64,000 nt of DNA from Calliopsis andreniformis (lineage: Eukaryota; Arthropoda; Insecta; Hymenoptera; Andrenidae). Every line of letters starts with the position of its first letter. Within the stretch, counting starts at the first letter, position 1. Below the pieces are notes generated by a model. It saw only the letters and a program-made list of their open reading frames with translations, was not told the DNA's origin and searched no databases. Made by a program: the position numbers and the translations under genes. This document shows positions 11,087 through 22,279 of the stretch, one piece after another. Location of the stretch: NCBI RefSeq assembly GCF_051401765.1, contig NW_027480542.1:248001-312000 (forward strand). Direction: 5' to 3'.

Positions 11087-11211
11087 GGCAAATTCGTTAC
11101 GGACACTACCAATTTTGAGACTGTAATAAATGGTGACCAAAGAAGTGGAATTTCTAATAAAGGTCCAAATATGCTTGAAAATCTTACTCAACAAACGAAC
11201 TTGTCTGAGAG
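11087..11211 (+). CDS. SUCO: SUCO orthologue, second visible exon
   Basis: It follows a TATAG acceptor (AG 11085-11086) and ends at GAGAG|GTAAGT, a strong donor. Entering in phase 0 it reads GKFVTDTTNFETVINGDQR and then further polar residues ending TNLSE, and leaves in phase 2. This is the low-complexity luminal linker between signal peptide and SUN domain, poorly conserved in the family, so its assignment rests on phase agreement and splice sites. It lies 29 kb from the next exon. Confidence 0.7.
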
Positions 11212-11299
11212 GTAAGTTTTTGTATGCGATACATATAGTGAAATGTTATTTATGCAAAGAAATTCGATAGGATTCTCCAAATAACTCAGTTATTTATAG

Positions 11300-12900
11300 T
11301 CTTATAAAAAGAACTCCTTGGCGCAACATCACACTACTCCAAGGGGTACACGTAATCGCGGAAACAACTTTTTAGTAGTCATTTCTTTAAGAGATTTCAA
11401 GGTCATCGGTATTTTTTTAAATGAAGTTTGCGATATGACCGTCCCGTCGAGCCGTATTCGGGCTACGACGGGCGTGCAGGATCCGGCTACTACGCGTGCC
11501 ACGTTTGATTTTTCCCGTGGGCGTCAGGTATCTTGCGATACCAGCGTGGAACACGTTTCTCGTTTTCCGAATCGCGATCCAGGCTAGCTCTTTGCGCGGA
11601 GAGGGGTGAGATTCTTTCAGACGTAGGGTGAGGAACGTGTCTAGGATTTCGGGTTCTTACAGCGAGAACGCCAGTCAAAACACGGTTTTCTGATGTAAAA
11701 AAGAATATATTCTAGCGAGAAACGTACAAGTTCTTGTCGAGATTATTACACGCGCAGTCCCGCGACACGTGGTTGCGGGTAGTTATCCGTTTCCCGCTAC
11801 AGCGATCGCGTTTCAAAAGTTTACGGGCGGCAACGAGGCTAAAACGCACGTTCGGCACACGTTAGAGATTCGCCCGCGTGGCTGCTGTTACAAAGATTCG
11901 ACATCAGCAGGCCGAATACATTTCCGCATGCGACAACCGTTTGCTATTACACCGCTAAGCCGCGGGCTCGCTGTTCGGTCGAGCCTGCAGGTTCCGAGAA
12001 ACCCGCCCGCGAAGGCTCTCTTCCTGTCACGCGGCCTACACGACCACCAACAGCCGGCCCTCTTGAAATTTCGCGTTCGAACCGAGCTATTCCGAGTCAA
12101 CTCGGGAGAACAATGAGGAAATACTTATCACCTACGACCCAGACGGCGTCCCGTACAAGAAGAAGACCGAGATCGCTGCGTGTAGCAGAATCTCGGCACG
12201 CAATGCTTCCCCCACCGTGTCCCGATCGGCTCGCTCGTGTCGCACGACCTCGCGATCAATAATTATCGGCGCCGTTCAAATGACTAGCGGTGATTGGCAG
12301 GGACCCATTGAGTCCCCCTGGAACTCTTCTTGCGGCGAGGATCCGAGACGCAGTATTAGATGCTGTGCTTCCGGGGCTCGCTGCCACCATCTGTCCATGA
12401 GATGGCTCCCGTAACAGCGTCCCTGCGCCTCTCCGTTGAGGACTTCTTCCCGGAACGCGGAGCGAGGTGGCCAACCTCGCGCGCGTCGGCTGGTTCCCAT
12501 CCATCGGTGCGTCCTTGTACAACCGTTGTGCAGTCCTCTCATCGTGCGTCCTTCTTGAGTCGGCTTGATGGGCCACGACAGCCTCCTAATTTAGGCATCG
12601 CGTCACTCGCCGGGTAGAGTGACCCTGGAGTGGCTGGTACCCTGGCCGCTTCCTGATTCCGAAGATCCGCCGCAAGAGACCGCTTTGGTGGCTCCGTTGT
12701 TGTCTACCTCGTGTTTGCTGCCAATTCTCGCATCTAGGACACATAGATAACCATGGTAGCTTGGTCGTAAAAGAGATGTTAGTAACGCGTTAGACTCGCG
12801 ATGATGCGCAGCCCTCATGCCCCGAGAAGAGTTAGGATTTGTGACTGGCACTGGTGCCACATCACAAGTTCTAAATGTGAAAGTTAGCATGTTTACTTCA
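11300..12900. other. GC-rich, CpG-rich block of unknown class
   Basis: Base composition jumps sharply relative to the flanking AT-rich intron, and CpG is frequent. Several overlapping open frames exist on both strands (for example 11769-12116 and 12256-12576) but none shows a recognisable domain or codon bias, so I do not call genes. It may be the leader, LTR or gag-proximal part of a retroelement. No terminal repeat was found. Confidence 0.4.
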
Positions 12901-13807
12901 AATAACAGCCAACGTTTGTGTTTGCATTTAACAGTGTGAAATTTATGTGTTACGTGAATTTTTAAGAAATTTTAACTTTCAGTTACAAATATTTCGAATT
13001 AAAATGATCCTAACGATATGATTGATCAGTCTTCGAATGTTTTTTCTTACTTTATAAAGATATAAAGAAAAAATATAGGATTCTACTTAAAACAAAAATA
13101 CCGATAACCTTGAAATATCATGTGTTCTTCCAAACAGTATGACTTTGTTCTGAGGATTTTTTCAGAAAACTAGAAATAACGGAGATATTTCAGCGTTTTC
13201 ATGTATGTACTCCATCCCATATGATGTGTTTTGTTATAGAAGGTAAACCTTAATCGAATCTCTGTATTTGTTATGTTCCGAAACACCGCAATTGTTATTT
13301 GACAATTACTTGAGATTGTAAATCCTGATTTCATTCGATGCAACGATGATCGAGACTTTGGCTTGATCCAAATGTTTGATCAAGACGTGATGAAATGATA
13401 GGTATAAATGATTGAGTTATTATTTGTGTTTAATTTATTTAATTATTTCGGTGTAAATAACGTGACTATCTAAAAGTCAGTTCGAAATATTCAAGAGAAC
13501 GGGATGAGACTCCGTATAAATTGATGCATGTCTGTCTTTCGCATCTACTGTAGCTTCTAGGACAGCCCGATGTGTCGCTTGTATGTTTCTATTGGTTCCG
13601 ATTGCGTAAGGGAATAGACAATGTTTATGCCTTATTGGTTACATAAGCGGTTGCGCAAAGCTCTTGACTTAGACTTTCGGGTTCGAAGTGGGAATCAATG
13701 ATGAGATGGTTGGGTTATTTGTATTGTAATTCATAGATAAAAATTAGACTTCATCGAGGGTAGTCGCAAGTGGTATGTAAGTGGTTTGCTTGAACTAAGG
13801 ACGGTAT
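12901..13807. other. Unassigned intron sequence
   Basis: AT-rich sequence with no repeats or frames that I can support. Confidence 0.5.
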
Positions 13808-14568
13808 GGTATTGCTATTTAAATTGTCATTTTTGTGACCTTCTTTGTGACTTTTTTTATAATGTGGGTAGGTTGTTTTGTATTGACATTTTGCAGATAT
13901 GTTTATTCATCTTATAAGTATATACTGTATTGTTTTTCATCGAAAAATATTAAAAATTAGGGGTGTTATAATTTTTTGTTTAATGGCTCCTTTAAAAGTA
14001 TTAAAACTTGTAGGTCTTATAATTTTTTGTTTAATGGCCCTTTTAAAACGAGTACTCCACTGGTTTCCATGATATCTTAAGATCTAATTGTCTGATTGAC
14101 TTCAAGTTTGGAGAGAATTTTCAGCAGATATACCTTTATCGCCGGAACTAGAGATTTTAAAAAATATTGCATTTTACTATTTTCTTAAATATTTTATAGA
14201 TAAAAAGGGAACTACGAAATAATCATTCTAACTTTAGTGCTGCCATGTTTTATTTATCGAGATTTTTACTTCTCTCTAGTTCCTGCTATAACTATACCTC
14301 TCTTAATGAAGATGCTTTTTCCCTCTTTGTTTCAGATTAGCAGTTTGGTTGGAATTTTGAGAGCCAGTGGAGCACCTTTTTTAAAAGAGCCATTAATCAG
14401 AAAGTTATATTCCTCACGATTTTTAATGTTTCTGGATGAAAAAAATGCAGTATATACTTATAAGATGAATAAACATATCTGCAAAATGTCAATACAAAAC
14501 AACCTACCCACATTATAAAAAAAGTCACAAAGAAGATCGCAAAAATGACAATCTAGTCAGCAATACCC
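13808..14568. mobile_element. Foldback element with ~200-base inverted arms
   Basis: It begins GGTATTGCT and ends AGCAATACC. The arms (about 13809-14070 and 14350-14567) are complementary throughout with scattered differences. One block is identical over 88 bases: 13850-13937 against the complement of 14448-14535. The left arm contains an internal duplication with TTATAATTTTTTGTTTAATGG repeated about 58 bases apart (shifted copies near 13965 and 14020). No coding capacity is evident, so it is a MITE-like element. Confidence 0.75.
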
Positions 14569-15846
14569 CCTTCAATTAAAAGCCTTTGAAACGATTGAGA
14601 CCACATGGCCCTTGATTGGCTTCGCAAGGACTAAACAATATTAAATATAAATTAGATTTGTTGTTTAAATTAGAGTATAAATTCGGCTAAATGGATTTTT
14701 GTACATAATATACACTTTCTTATACATAGAGTATTTCTGAATAGCACGGCATAATTTTAAGGGCTGATTCTAGGCACTAAAATAAGACGAAAATGGAGAA
14801 TAACGATTACGTGTTAGAGATTTCGTTTATTAGTTTAAAGCATCTAAAAACCTGGTAGGAAGCACCAGAATTGAGCTCGCGCGGAGGTCTCAAACAGTGG
14901 TTGCTCGAACAGTAGTATCGCACTGACGTAAGGTAGGGGAGAGGTCACTTACTGGAGAACAGTTGTTTGGAAATATTACGACACTCGACAAGACTACACG
15001 ATCCAAAATTGAGTTAAAATTCATGAATATCATTGAGTAATAATAATCTTGTCTATTCGTTGCATCCATAGACCAACTGAAAACATTCACTACGAGATAG
15101 AAAGGGTTAGTATGTCTATCTTGACGTAAATTGTCTGCTCATTTCATACGTCCACACATCATGATTCTCTCATCCGCAATTATTGAAACCGTACAACCGT
15201 ATCGTTAAATAACACTAAACCTGCCTACTCTTGAGTGAAAGGGTTAATGTGTCCACCCTGCTATTAATCTTCTGGTCCAAATTCATACAGGACAAAAACT
15301 GTACACATTACTAGAAGTCTTGGCGTAGAATTTGGAGGAGAATCGCACACACAACGAGAATATCGCGAGAGGACTAGATTTGTAGGAAAACTCGGCACGT
15401 ATCACGGATATACGCGCGCACACATATCCATAGGAAATTTAGTTATCGATTTTTTGGTTTTCTTAGACTCAGGGGATCGTAAAACGTCGAAAAATATAAA
15501 AAACTCCAGGGGTCAAAATTGGCTATCGACCTGAAAGAACAGAATCTTTCCTGAACATTCTGTTACGGTGGCGAAAGAAACCTCCCTTCAGGTTGAAGCG
15601 ATTGTCGAAGCTTTGGGAATGGAAAAACAGTACTTCGGATTAGTGTACACGAGTGTGTGAGAGAAGAACTCGGCTCCACAAACGTATTTACAACTTACTA
15701 CATGTAATAATATTTATAAACGGAAGACAAAAAAACCGAAAGTTTCGTACGCTTCAATAATAATTCGATTGAGGGTTGTATTGGGAGCCACAATTGAGGG
15801 CTGTTGCGGTCTCCACCACTTCACTCTTTCTGTGCCGTGGAGTATA
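14569..15846. other. Unassigned intron sequence
   Basis: Mixed composition with no supported gene. Short frames such as 14890-15090 show no domain, and I see no repeat partner in the window. Confidence 0.5.
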
Positions 15847-16602
15847 CAGGGTATCCCAAACTGAGTGCGGGAGCCGGAAATGGGAGATTCCTGGGGTGAT
15901 TCTAAACAACATTTTCCTTTGCAAAAATGCCCTCCAAAGTTTTGTTAATGAGTTATTAACAAAAAACCCCGACCAATCAGAGAGCGCGAATAGTGAGCGC
16001 TCGGCCGACCAGCGACAGGGCACAAGCTACGCGGAGCGTCTGCTACTCACCGTGCTCGAGTCTTGTACAAGAAACTCAAGATTTCTACGTTATTGCTGTA
16101 TTTCTGTTAAACTATTACATGAAAAATTATGAAAAAAATCAGGTCCACGTTAACTATTGAGACACATACTATAGAATTCTTTCAGATTTTTAAATTAATC
16201 TGTAAATAACTGGCTATCGCGACACATATTGTGAAATTTTTTCAGATTTTTACATTAATTATCCAAGTTCTAAAAAATAAAAACCGAGGAAAAAGAATTT
16301 AAAAAAATGACGATTTAGTAAAGTAATACTATAGCAAAAAAATAAAAAGCAATGTTTTCGTAGTTCCTACGGATTGTACGTTATTTTACTGTGTTCTAAA
16401 ACATTGAAAACTGTACAAGAATACTTATTTCATAATGAATGAACAAAAATTTGACGTATTAGTTGCTGCAATCGGTAAAAAGTGCGGAAACATTGATTTT
16501 TATTTTTTCAATTATGACGGATCACAGCAAAAAATGTTTAAATCAATTGAGATTAATAATATGACTCTAGTAATACGAGTAATTACTATCGGTAAAACTC
16601 AC

Positions 16603-16736
16603 CCATTCGGAGAGGAATTCACCTGCTGCTTGAACACTTGCTCCATTGGGTCGCTGTACCGATCTCAATCATTTGAGGATGATGCCCAGGTAGCGTTGAT
16701 CGCAGGTATACAACACCACAAGAAACCGCCTTGCAT
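16603..16736 (-). pseudogene. Second copy of the P3 exon-like fragment
   Basis: Read on the minus strand it begins with the same ATG (16736-16734) preceded by TAA, encodes MQGGFLWCCIPAINATWASS and ends at the conserved AATGG|GTGAGT donor. A TGA replaces the arginine codon after SSSND, so this copy is broken. The upstream TATA-like CATTAAAAGG is retained near 16790-16799. Confidence 0.5.
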
Positions 16737-17172
16737 TTACAACACTTCACGGTCACTAACACTGATCACTTCACCAAACGAGCAATTGACCTTTTAATGA
16801 CCGACAACCGATTATTTTGAAACGTTCTACGACATTCCGTAAATAAAAGCAAGATATTAAACAGTTCGGCGGCGAAATTACAGACGATACTGACGATTTT
16901 TTCCGAAGTCCCTTTCCTCGTGCTCTCACATCCCTCCAACGCGACTTCTCGGGTTGTAGCTTCGTCGAAATACTCAAATTTGATTTGTTAGTTGACACCA
17001 ACGACGTTGGATCTTCCTAGGTTACTCTTTTTAGTGGAGGTGGTAGTCTCTTCTTCGGGTCAAAAAAGTCGCAAGCAAATTCATAGGAAAAAGCAAGAGG
17101 CATATTGGATCAGTGTAGGAGACCGTAACGAGTGTCTCGCAGATGTGGCCGTTTATGATTACAGGTATTGCC

Positions 17173-17286
17173 CTGCCCATTTTGGAGGAGCCTTCAGTAC
17201 CCGAGACTGAAGGCCGCAACGGTAAGCGCGAAGCAACCCTTGTGGCGTTCAGTCTCGGGTACGGATGGCTCCTCCGAACTGGGCAG
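17173..17286. repeat. 39-base inverted repeat (hairpin) inside P3
   Basis: The arms 17173-17211 and 17248-17286 pair as CTGCCCA, GGAGGAGCC and GTACCCGAGACTGAA, separated by two symmetrical 4-base internal loops (TTTT/GTTC and TTCA/ATCC). The loop is 36 bases. Each arm is followed by GCAACGGTAAGCGCG-like sequence, suggesting an inverted duplication of a local segment. Confidence 0.7.
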
Positions 17287-17755
17287 GACAACGGTAAGCG
17301 CGACGCATTCCCATTGCTTTTTATTTTCTTACTATGACATTACTTAACTAAATTGGCATTTTTTAATTCTTTTTCCTCGTTTTTTGTTTTTTACAACCTG
17401 GATAATTAATTTAAAAATTTGAAAAAATTCCATAATTGTGTCGGAATAGCTGACCTGTCCCTAATTTTTTCATAATTTTCCGTCTAATAGTTTAAGAGAA
17501 ATTGAGCAATAACGTAGAGATTGAGTTTCTTGTAGAAGACTCGGGCACAGCTAATAGTGAACACTACGCGTGTAGCTTGTGCTGTGTCACTGGACAGCCG
17601 AGCGCTCGCTATTCGCGCTCTCTGATTGGTCGATTTTTTCCGTTAATAACTCGTTAAGAAAGCTTCAGAGAACATTTTTGCAAAAGAAAAGGTTGTTTAG
17701 GATCACTCTAGGAATCTCCCCTTTTCGGCTTCGCCACCTTATCTGGGACATCCTG

Positions 17756-18313
17756 TATATGTATGTATGCATATTTTGATTTAGGTCTGGGTTAGGATCG
17801 TTGGATCCTAAATACAGTAAAAATATGATCGAGGGCCGTTTTGTCCACAGGAATAAGAGTCGCGACCATACCCGAGCGCAGCGCTCATCCGCATCATCGC
17901 TGTAGTGGAGTGGAGTATTTTCGTAGCATTCTGCATATCTCGGCGACCGAGAGCAAAGAAACCCGAATCAACTACCAGTTATGGACGAGAGCCGCGTTCG
18001 GGTCTGGCCGCAGCTGTCGAATCGACTACCAGTCTCGGACGAGAGCCGCGTTCAGGTCTCGTCGCGACTCTGGGTTGGGTGCGCTTGAGTCTCGTCGCAG
18101 CTCTCGTCCGTAATATTACTATATACGTAAATGAGCATGACCTTTCGTTCTACAAACCAAGAATCATGTCGTGTTTGATATCATTTTCATCGGGAGAGCA
18201 CAAGGAATTGACTGGTGTTACTGGCGTGAAAATTCGTTTGCGAATAAGAAACTTCAATTTTTCCTATTTAAATCTCTGCTTGTTCTCGTGCATCGAGCTC
18301 GAACGCGATGGTT
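17756..18313. repeat. Short tandem duplication in unassigned sequence
   Basis: A 54-base unit beginning GAATC(A/G)ACTACCAGT and containing GGACGAGAGCCGCGTTC occurs twice (17965-18018 and 18019-18072). Related fragments (CTCGTCGCGACTC, CTCGTCGCAGCTC) follow to 18110. A similar CTCGTCCGCATCAT motif recurs near 20114. The remainder of the stretch shows nothing recognisable. Confidence 0.5.
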
Positions 18314-18901
18314 TCAACAATTAATTCTTGCTATTCGATTCTCGGAACATTCATGCATATGTTTATACCGTATAAAAGGTTTTACAGCAAAAGAACCCTG
18401 GATTCCCTGAACTGTGATAAGAGTAAATATCACACAGTATAAATACAAAGCTCCTTTTAAATGCTTAGAATATATTAGCCATGGTGAGTATTTTTCGAGC
18501 CAACTGTACTGAAACTTTCTTTTCAAATGTTTGGCATCTTCAGGAAAATTGTAATTTTGTGAAGGTTTCCAACAGCGTTTCAAAACTTCCATTTTTATGG
18601 CTGTAGTCATAAGAGAAGTTCTTCCTACCCACTTGCCGATATCATTGTCATAACTCTCTTCTTGAACCGTGTCTTGAATTATCGACAAGGAAGGTTCCGG
18701 CTGAGGTTCAGAATTTAGTGAGGGATTCTTTGTTTTTCCTTCATCACTTCTGTTTTCATTTTCTGATCTTTTCCTTTTCTCGGTTGCTAAAAGAAATCCA
18801 CAATTATTATAATCTATAGATACTGTATAAGCAAGGTAATATTCGGTAGTAGTAGTATTTTTGCAAAATAAAATAAAATCATAATAAATACCTTTAGCCA
18901 T
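18314..18901 (-). CDS. TTF-type zinc finger protein fragment (hAT-related)
   Basis: The frame has a lysine-rich, acidic leader (EKRKRSENENRSDEGK), a polar linker, then the block WKPSQNYNFP, LKRKFQYSWLEKYSPWLIYS, GALYLYCV and VQGIQGSFAVKPF. This is the layout of the TTF zinc finger found in hAT-related and ZMYM1-like transposon proteins. A small intron is likely: AAAG|GTATTT after MAK (about 18890) and TTCTTTTAG|CA near 18788 would give MAKATEKRKRSE and remove the hydrophobic stretch. The frame ends after ARINC with no hAT catalytic or dimerisation domain, so it is truncated. Confidence 0.6.
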   Translation of the reverse strand: MAKGIYYDFILFCKNTTTTEYYLAYTVSIDYNNCGFLLATEKRKRSENENRSDEGKTKNPSLNSEPQPEPSLSIIQDTVQEESYDNDIGKWVGRTSLMTTAIKMEVLKRCWKPSQNYNFPEDAKHLKRKFQYSWLEKYSPWLIYSKHLKGALYLYCVIFTLITVQGIQGSFAVKPFIRYKHMHECSENRIARINC

Positions 18902-20250
18902 AAAAAAATCTCCTTATGTCCATTTTAACACAGCACTACACACGATGGATTTTTGTAGAAATAATAACAAGTAATAATATAATTAATGAAATCTCGCAGG
19001 CAGGTACAACGCTGCGCACTGCACACGAATTAAACTCGAAGCTAGCCAAGAAAATGTTCGTCCATTCCGCGGCACCGTCAATTAGGCTCCTATGACGCTT
19101 AACGGCTGTCTCTCTCCTTTTTATGCGCTCTCTGTTCCCGTCTCCTCTTTTCGCGTTTGCCTGCGACTTTGTTTTGTTTATGAGGGTTAAAAAGAAAGGG
19201 ACAGCATGCTCTTTGGCTAACCGACAAAAGCAAGAGAGTGCTAGCGCGCACGTGTTGTAGCCCTCGAGCAAAGGAATATATGGAGAGAACGACGGAGAGA
19301 GAAGGAGAATCAAAACTGTGTAGGAGTACTTATATCAATGTATAACAAAACACTGTTTTTTATTTGACAGCCGCTGGCGTTGTTGTCGCCACAGCCAATT
19401 GCAGTGGATATTTTGTTGAAAATTGGTACGGCTGCTTCCACACACATCTTCTTTAATGTTCTCTTTATATATTTCTTCGCTCTAAGGTTGTAATACGGAA
19501 GCGTCGCTAGTGCTCAGGAATTTGCAAATGAATCAAGAGCAACAATCTCGCGAAGCTCAGGCGTACAAACGGTGAAAAACACCTTCGGGACACCTTCCTG
19601 ACCCGCACATTAGTATATAGACACCCTCGACGAAGCCGCGGGCAGACTCTCGATAAAATTCTGATTGTAACACGGGCCTTCGGGCCCAGAAAAGTGTCAG
19701 TTTAAATAAATTCGTGTATTAACCATCCTCGGTTGAGTTCTAATGCTTTGAGCTGGAAAAATCCCATTTACCTTCGGCCAAATATTCTTTCTCCTATGAA
19801 TAAACCCCAACGAATTTCGAGGAACAACGGTTGCATTAGACCGGCTAAGTAGCGACAAACCCAGTGTGGAACCGCTTAGAAACGCAGGCACAACACTCGG
19901 TTGAAAATGCAGAATGCTACAGAAGTGTCACCGGAATACAATTATGGGGGCCTAGTTAGTCTTTTCGACAACGAGTATCGCAGATAGCATCTGTAATCCA
20001 GATAATTTCCATTTAAAAGCTTATTTTTTTGTTTACAAAGTAAATGTTTCTTTTAGAAAATTGGGGGGGGGGGGCATGCCCCCTGGCTTCCGTCCGTGTA
20101 GACGAAACGGTTCTCGTCCGCATCATTACTGTATTCCAAATAATATCCGAAATGGTGTCGTTTTTATATTTTGTCTCGAAGTAGTATTAAAACACCTTTG
20201 ACACCTGTCCAAGTATTTGTACCACTCTTCAGTTTTCGGCGCCGATAGTT
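18902..20250. other. Unassigned sequence with possible LTR-like segment
   Basis: No supported gene. Around 19610-19720 the text TATATAGACACC, a GC-rich stretch and an AAATAAA signal resemble a small LTR promoter and poly(A) region, but no boundary or partner was found. A G10-G12 run followed by CATGC lies at about 20064-20080. Confidence 0.3.
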
Positions 20251-20515
20251 TGGCTAATAATGGTATTAAAGTACAATGGTATACCTGTAGTCAACATGTG
20301 TTTTATACGCTTATATTTACAAAAGTCTTGAAACGCAGTTGACGTGAACGCGGCACCTCTATCCGAACAATCCTTCGAGGATTTCTAAAAGGAATCGCTT
20401 GTTTGTTCAAATGGTCTGTTACTTCTGCCGAATTACAACTTTTTGCGGCGTAAAGTCACACGAATTTTGAAAATGTATCTATAACAACGAAGATGTAGTG
20501 GTATCTTTTCTTTGT

Positions 20516-20863
20516 CTATGGGAACGGCCTTAAATGATCTACGCGGAAAGTGTCTAACGGCACCTCGCCTTTGTTTATTGCAAATAAAAATCCTTCCGAC
20601 CTACCTTGCTTTCTTTCTACAAGTATAGAATCAACACAATTCCGCAACACTTTTTCTATTTTTTCCCTCATATTCCGAAACCAATAATCCTTCTTCAATA
20701 AGGCTTCAGTTTTTCCGCATGCGAAGTGACCGTTTTTATAAGTGCGTCTAATTATTTGGGTCCGTATCAACCTTGGCACTACAAGGCGTATATCCCCATC
20801 AATTTCTTTAAATAAAATACCACCCCTAATTGTAAAACCCTCAGCTTGTCCTGACTCTACCAC
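20516..20863 (-). pseudogene. Gypsy integrase zinc-binding region
   Basis: The frame reads through GILFKEIDGDIRLVVPR, then NGHFACGKTEALLKKDYWF and KVLRNC, the HHCC zinc-binding region that precedes the integrase catalytic core in gypsy pol. The last cysteine of the usual C-x2-C pair is replaced by serine (NCVDSI), so zinc binding should fail. The core follows out of frame. Confidence 0.7.
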
Positions 20864-21556
20864 CTCGAATATTTTCTGGATACTTGGGTCTTTCCGCTGT
20901 GCTTTTTTGGCTTATCACTCATACTACTTTCGCTCTCATCTACCAGCATGCACGACGAAAGAGAGTTCTGACTCAAGGCGTCCACGTCTAGTTACTAAAG
21001 GTACTAGTCTAGTTTTTTTTTTTAATACTATCGGGCTAGCGTATGCTAAAAGAGAATGTTGTACGATTTCATCACGTAATCATTTCTGTATCTGTACATT
21101 AACTGTACCCCTTTCCGATGAAGATAATCTTCCCGCGCGTTGAAACGCCGGCTCATAATCCTTCAATATTATTGTCATTTCTATCTCTATCTCGTGTGTA
21201 GCAACAGGTTTATAATTATTAATTATTTCAGCTAAATTTCATCTACGTTCAGTGTCTGCTATGTATGAAATGTTTACTCCGTTAATCTCGCGCTCTAAAC
21301 TACTCTGAAATGTGTGAAATATTACTCTTTACTGCTTTGCGGATCATGACCTGCCCTTGTTTAACGATCAATTCCACCGCGTGTAAAAGGTCTGTTCACA
21401 TCAAGAAACCGTGAGACATCAACCGTTCTGGTATTACACGAATCTGCACTTCTATTTTAAAGTCGTCGACCGCTTTATTCCTTCGGTCTAAGCTTATTGT
21501 ATTGATCGCACCGCATTAAACATAAATCGCTAGCAGTGTCGATCAAGGCGTTTACT

Positions 21557-21769
21557 CTATACTTTTTTATAATAATTATCACATGATGTCTGTTGCACAG
21601 CAAGGTTTACTCCGGTTGTTGTTGTTTTCTTTGTCGAACAATTTAGTGCAACATGTCCAAATTCTCCGCACTCAAAACATTTCGACCCTCCGCTCTGCAT
21701 CAGACAATTATAAATAAAATGGTCGCGACCGCTGCAACTGTAGCATCTTCCTGGTGTTGTATCCCGCAC
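21557..21769 (-). pseudogene. Gypsy gag zinc knuckles
   Basis: Two knuckles are visible in 70 residues: CYSCSGRDHFIYNC and CFECGEFGHVALNC. Both fit C-x2-C-x4-H-x4-C. This is the nucleocapsid part of gag. The frame ends at KKV just before the protease block, and the upstream gag is broken by frameshifts. Confidence 0.75.
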
Positions 21770-22279
21770 TTCTTGTTGTTGATGTCCTTCATTGCGCCGC
21801 TACATCCCGTCGTCTCGTCGCTATACCGCGTTGATTCGTTACTGAATCCCGTAGTCGCACCGCTGAATTCCATCATGTCGCTGTCGGGACACGTTATCCT
21901 GTCACTGGATCTCGTCCCATCGGCGGGACTCATACGTTGCTCGCCACATCGCCGCACCTCCACGCTGTACCACATTGTCGAACCGTTGCACCCCAGCACC
22001 TCTTCGCTAAATTTTGTTCTTGTACATTCACGCTATATCTTGTACCTTAAGTGCCTCCAAAAGTGACGCTTGCAATGTGAACTTCTGCATCTTCGCATGA
22101 TTTCTCAGCGAGTGGTCCGGTATACCATCAATTATATATTCTATAAACTCTTCCTCATCAATACGAATACGGTTTGTCAGAATCATTTTTCGATGGAAAT
22201 ACTTTGCTAATGTTTCCGCCTTTTCCTAAATTCGACTCTCAAATTCCCTGCACGCCGCTATGCGGTTCTGCCTATCACC

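Larger units (their letters stand above)
15847..17755. mobile_element. Complete long-inverted-repeat element P3 (copy 2)
   Basis: It starts CAGGGTATCCCAAACTGAG and ends CTTATCTGGGACATCCTG, both flanked by TA. The inverted arms are about 450-500 bases (15847-16345 and about 17310-17755) and share GCGAGCGCTCGGC, ATTGGTCGG and GGAATCTCCC-like blocks. The unique centre of about 950 bases carries an exon-like fragment (16603-16736, minus) with its upstream region, and a hairpin (17173-17286). There is no transposase. Other partial copies are at 1-1318 and 53939-54737. Confidence 0.85.
20260..22270 (-). mobile_element. Gypsy-type LTR retrotransposon remnant
   Basis: On the minus strand the order is gag (about 22270-22050, EEEFIEYIIDGIPDHSLRN), CCHC knuckles (21769-21557), an aspartic protease start (ALIDTASDLCLMR near 21530-21480), a short piece of RT (YASPIVLKK near 21060-21010), the pol connector and integrase zinc-binding region (20863-20516) and part of the integrase core (SDRGAAFTS near 20360). 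Most of RT and RNase H is deleted, and frames change many times. No LTRs could be assigned. Confidence 0.75.

Noticed and set aside
12256..12576. Overlapping frames in the GC-rich block as genes
   Set aside because: High GC lengthens random frames; both strands are open and no domain is visible.
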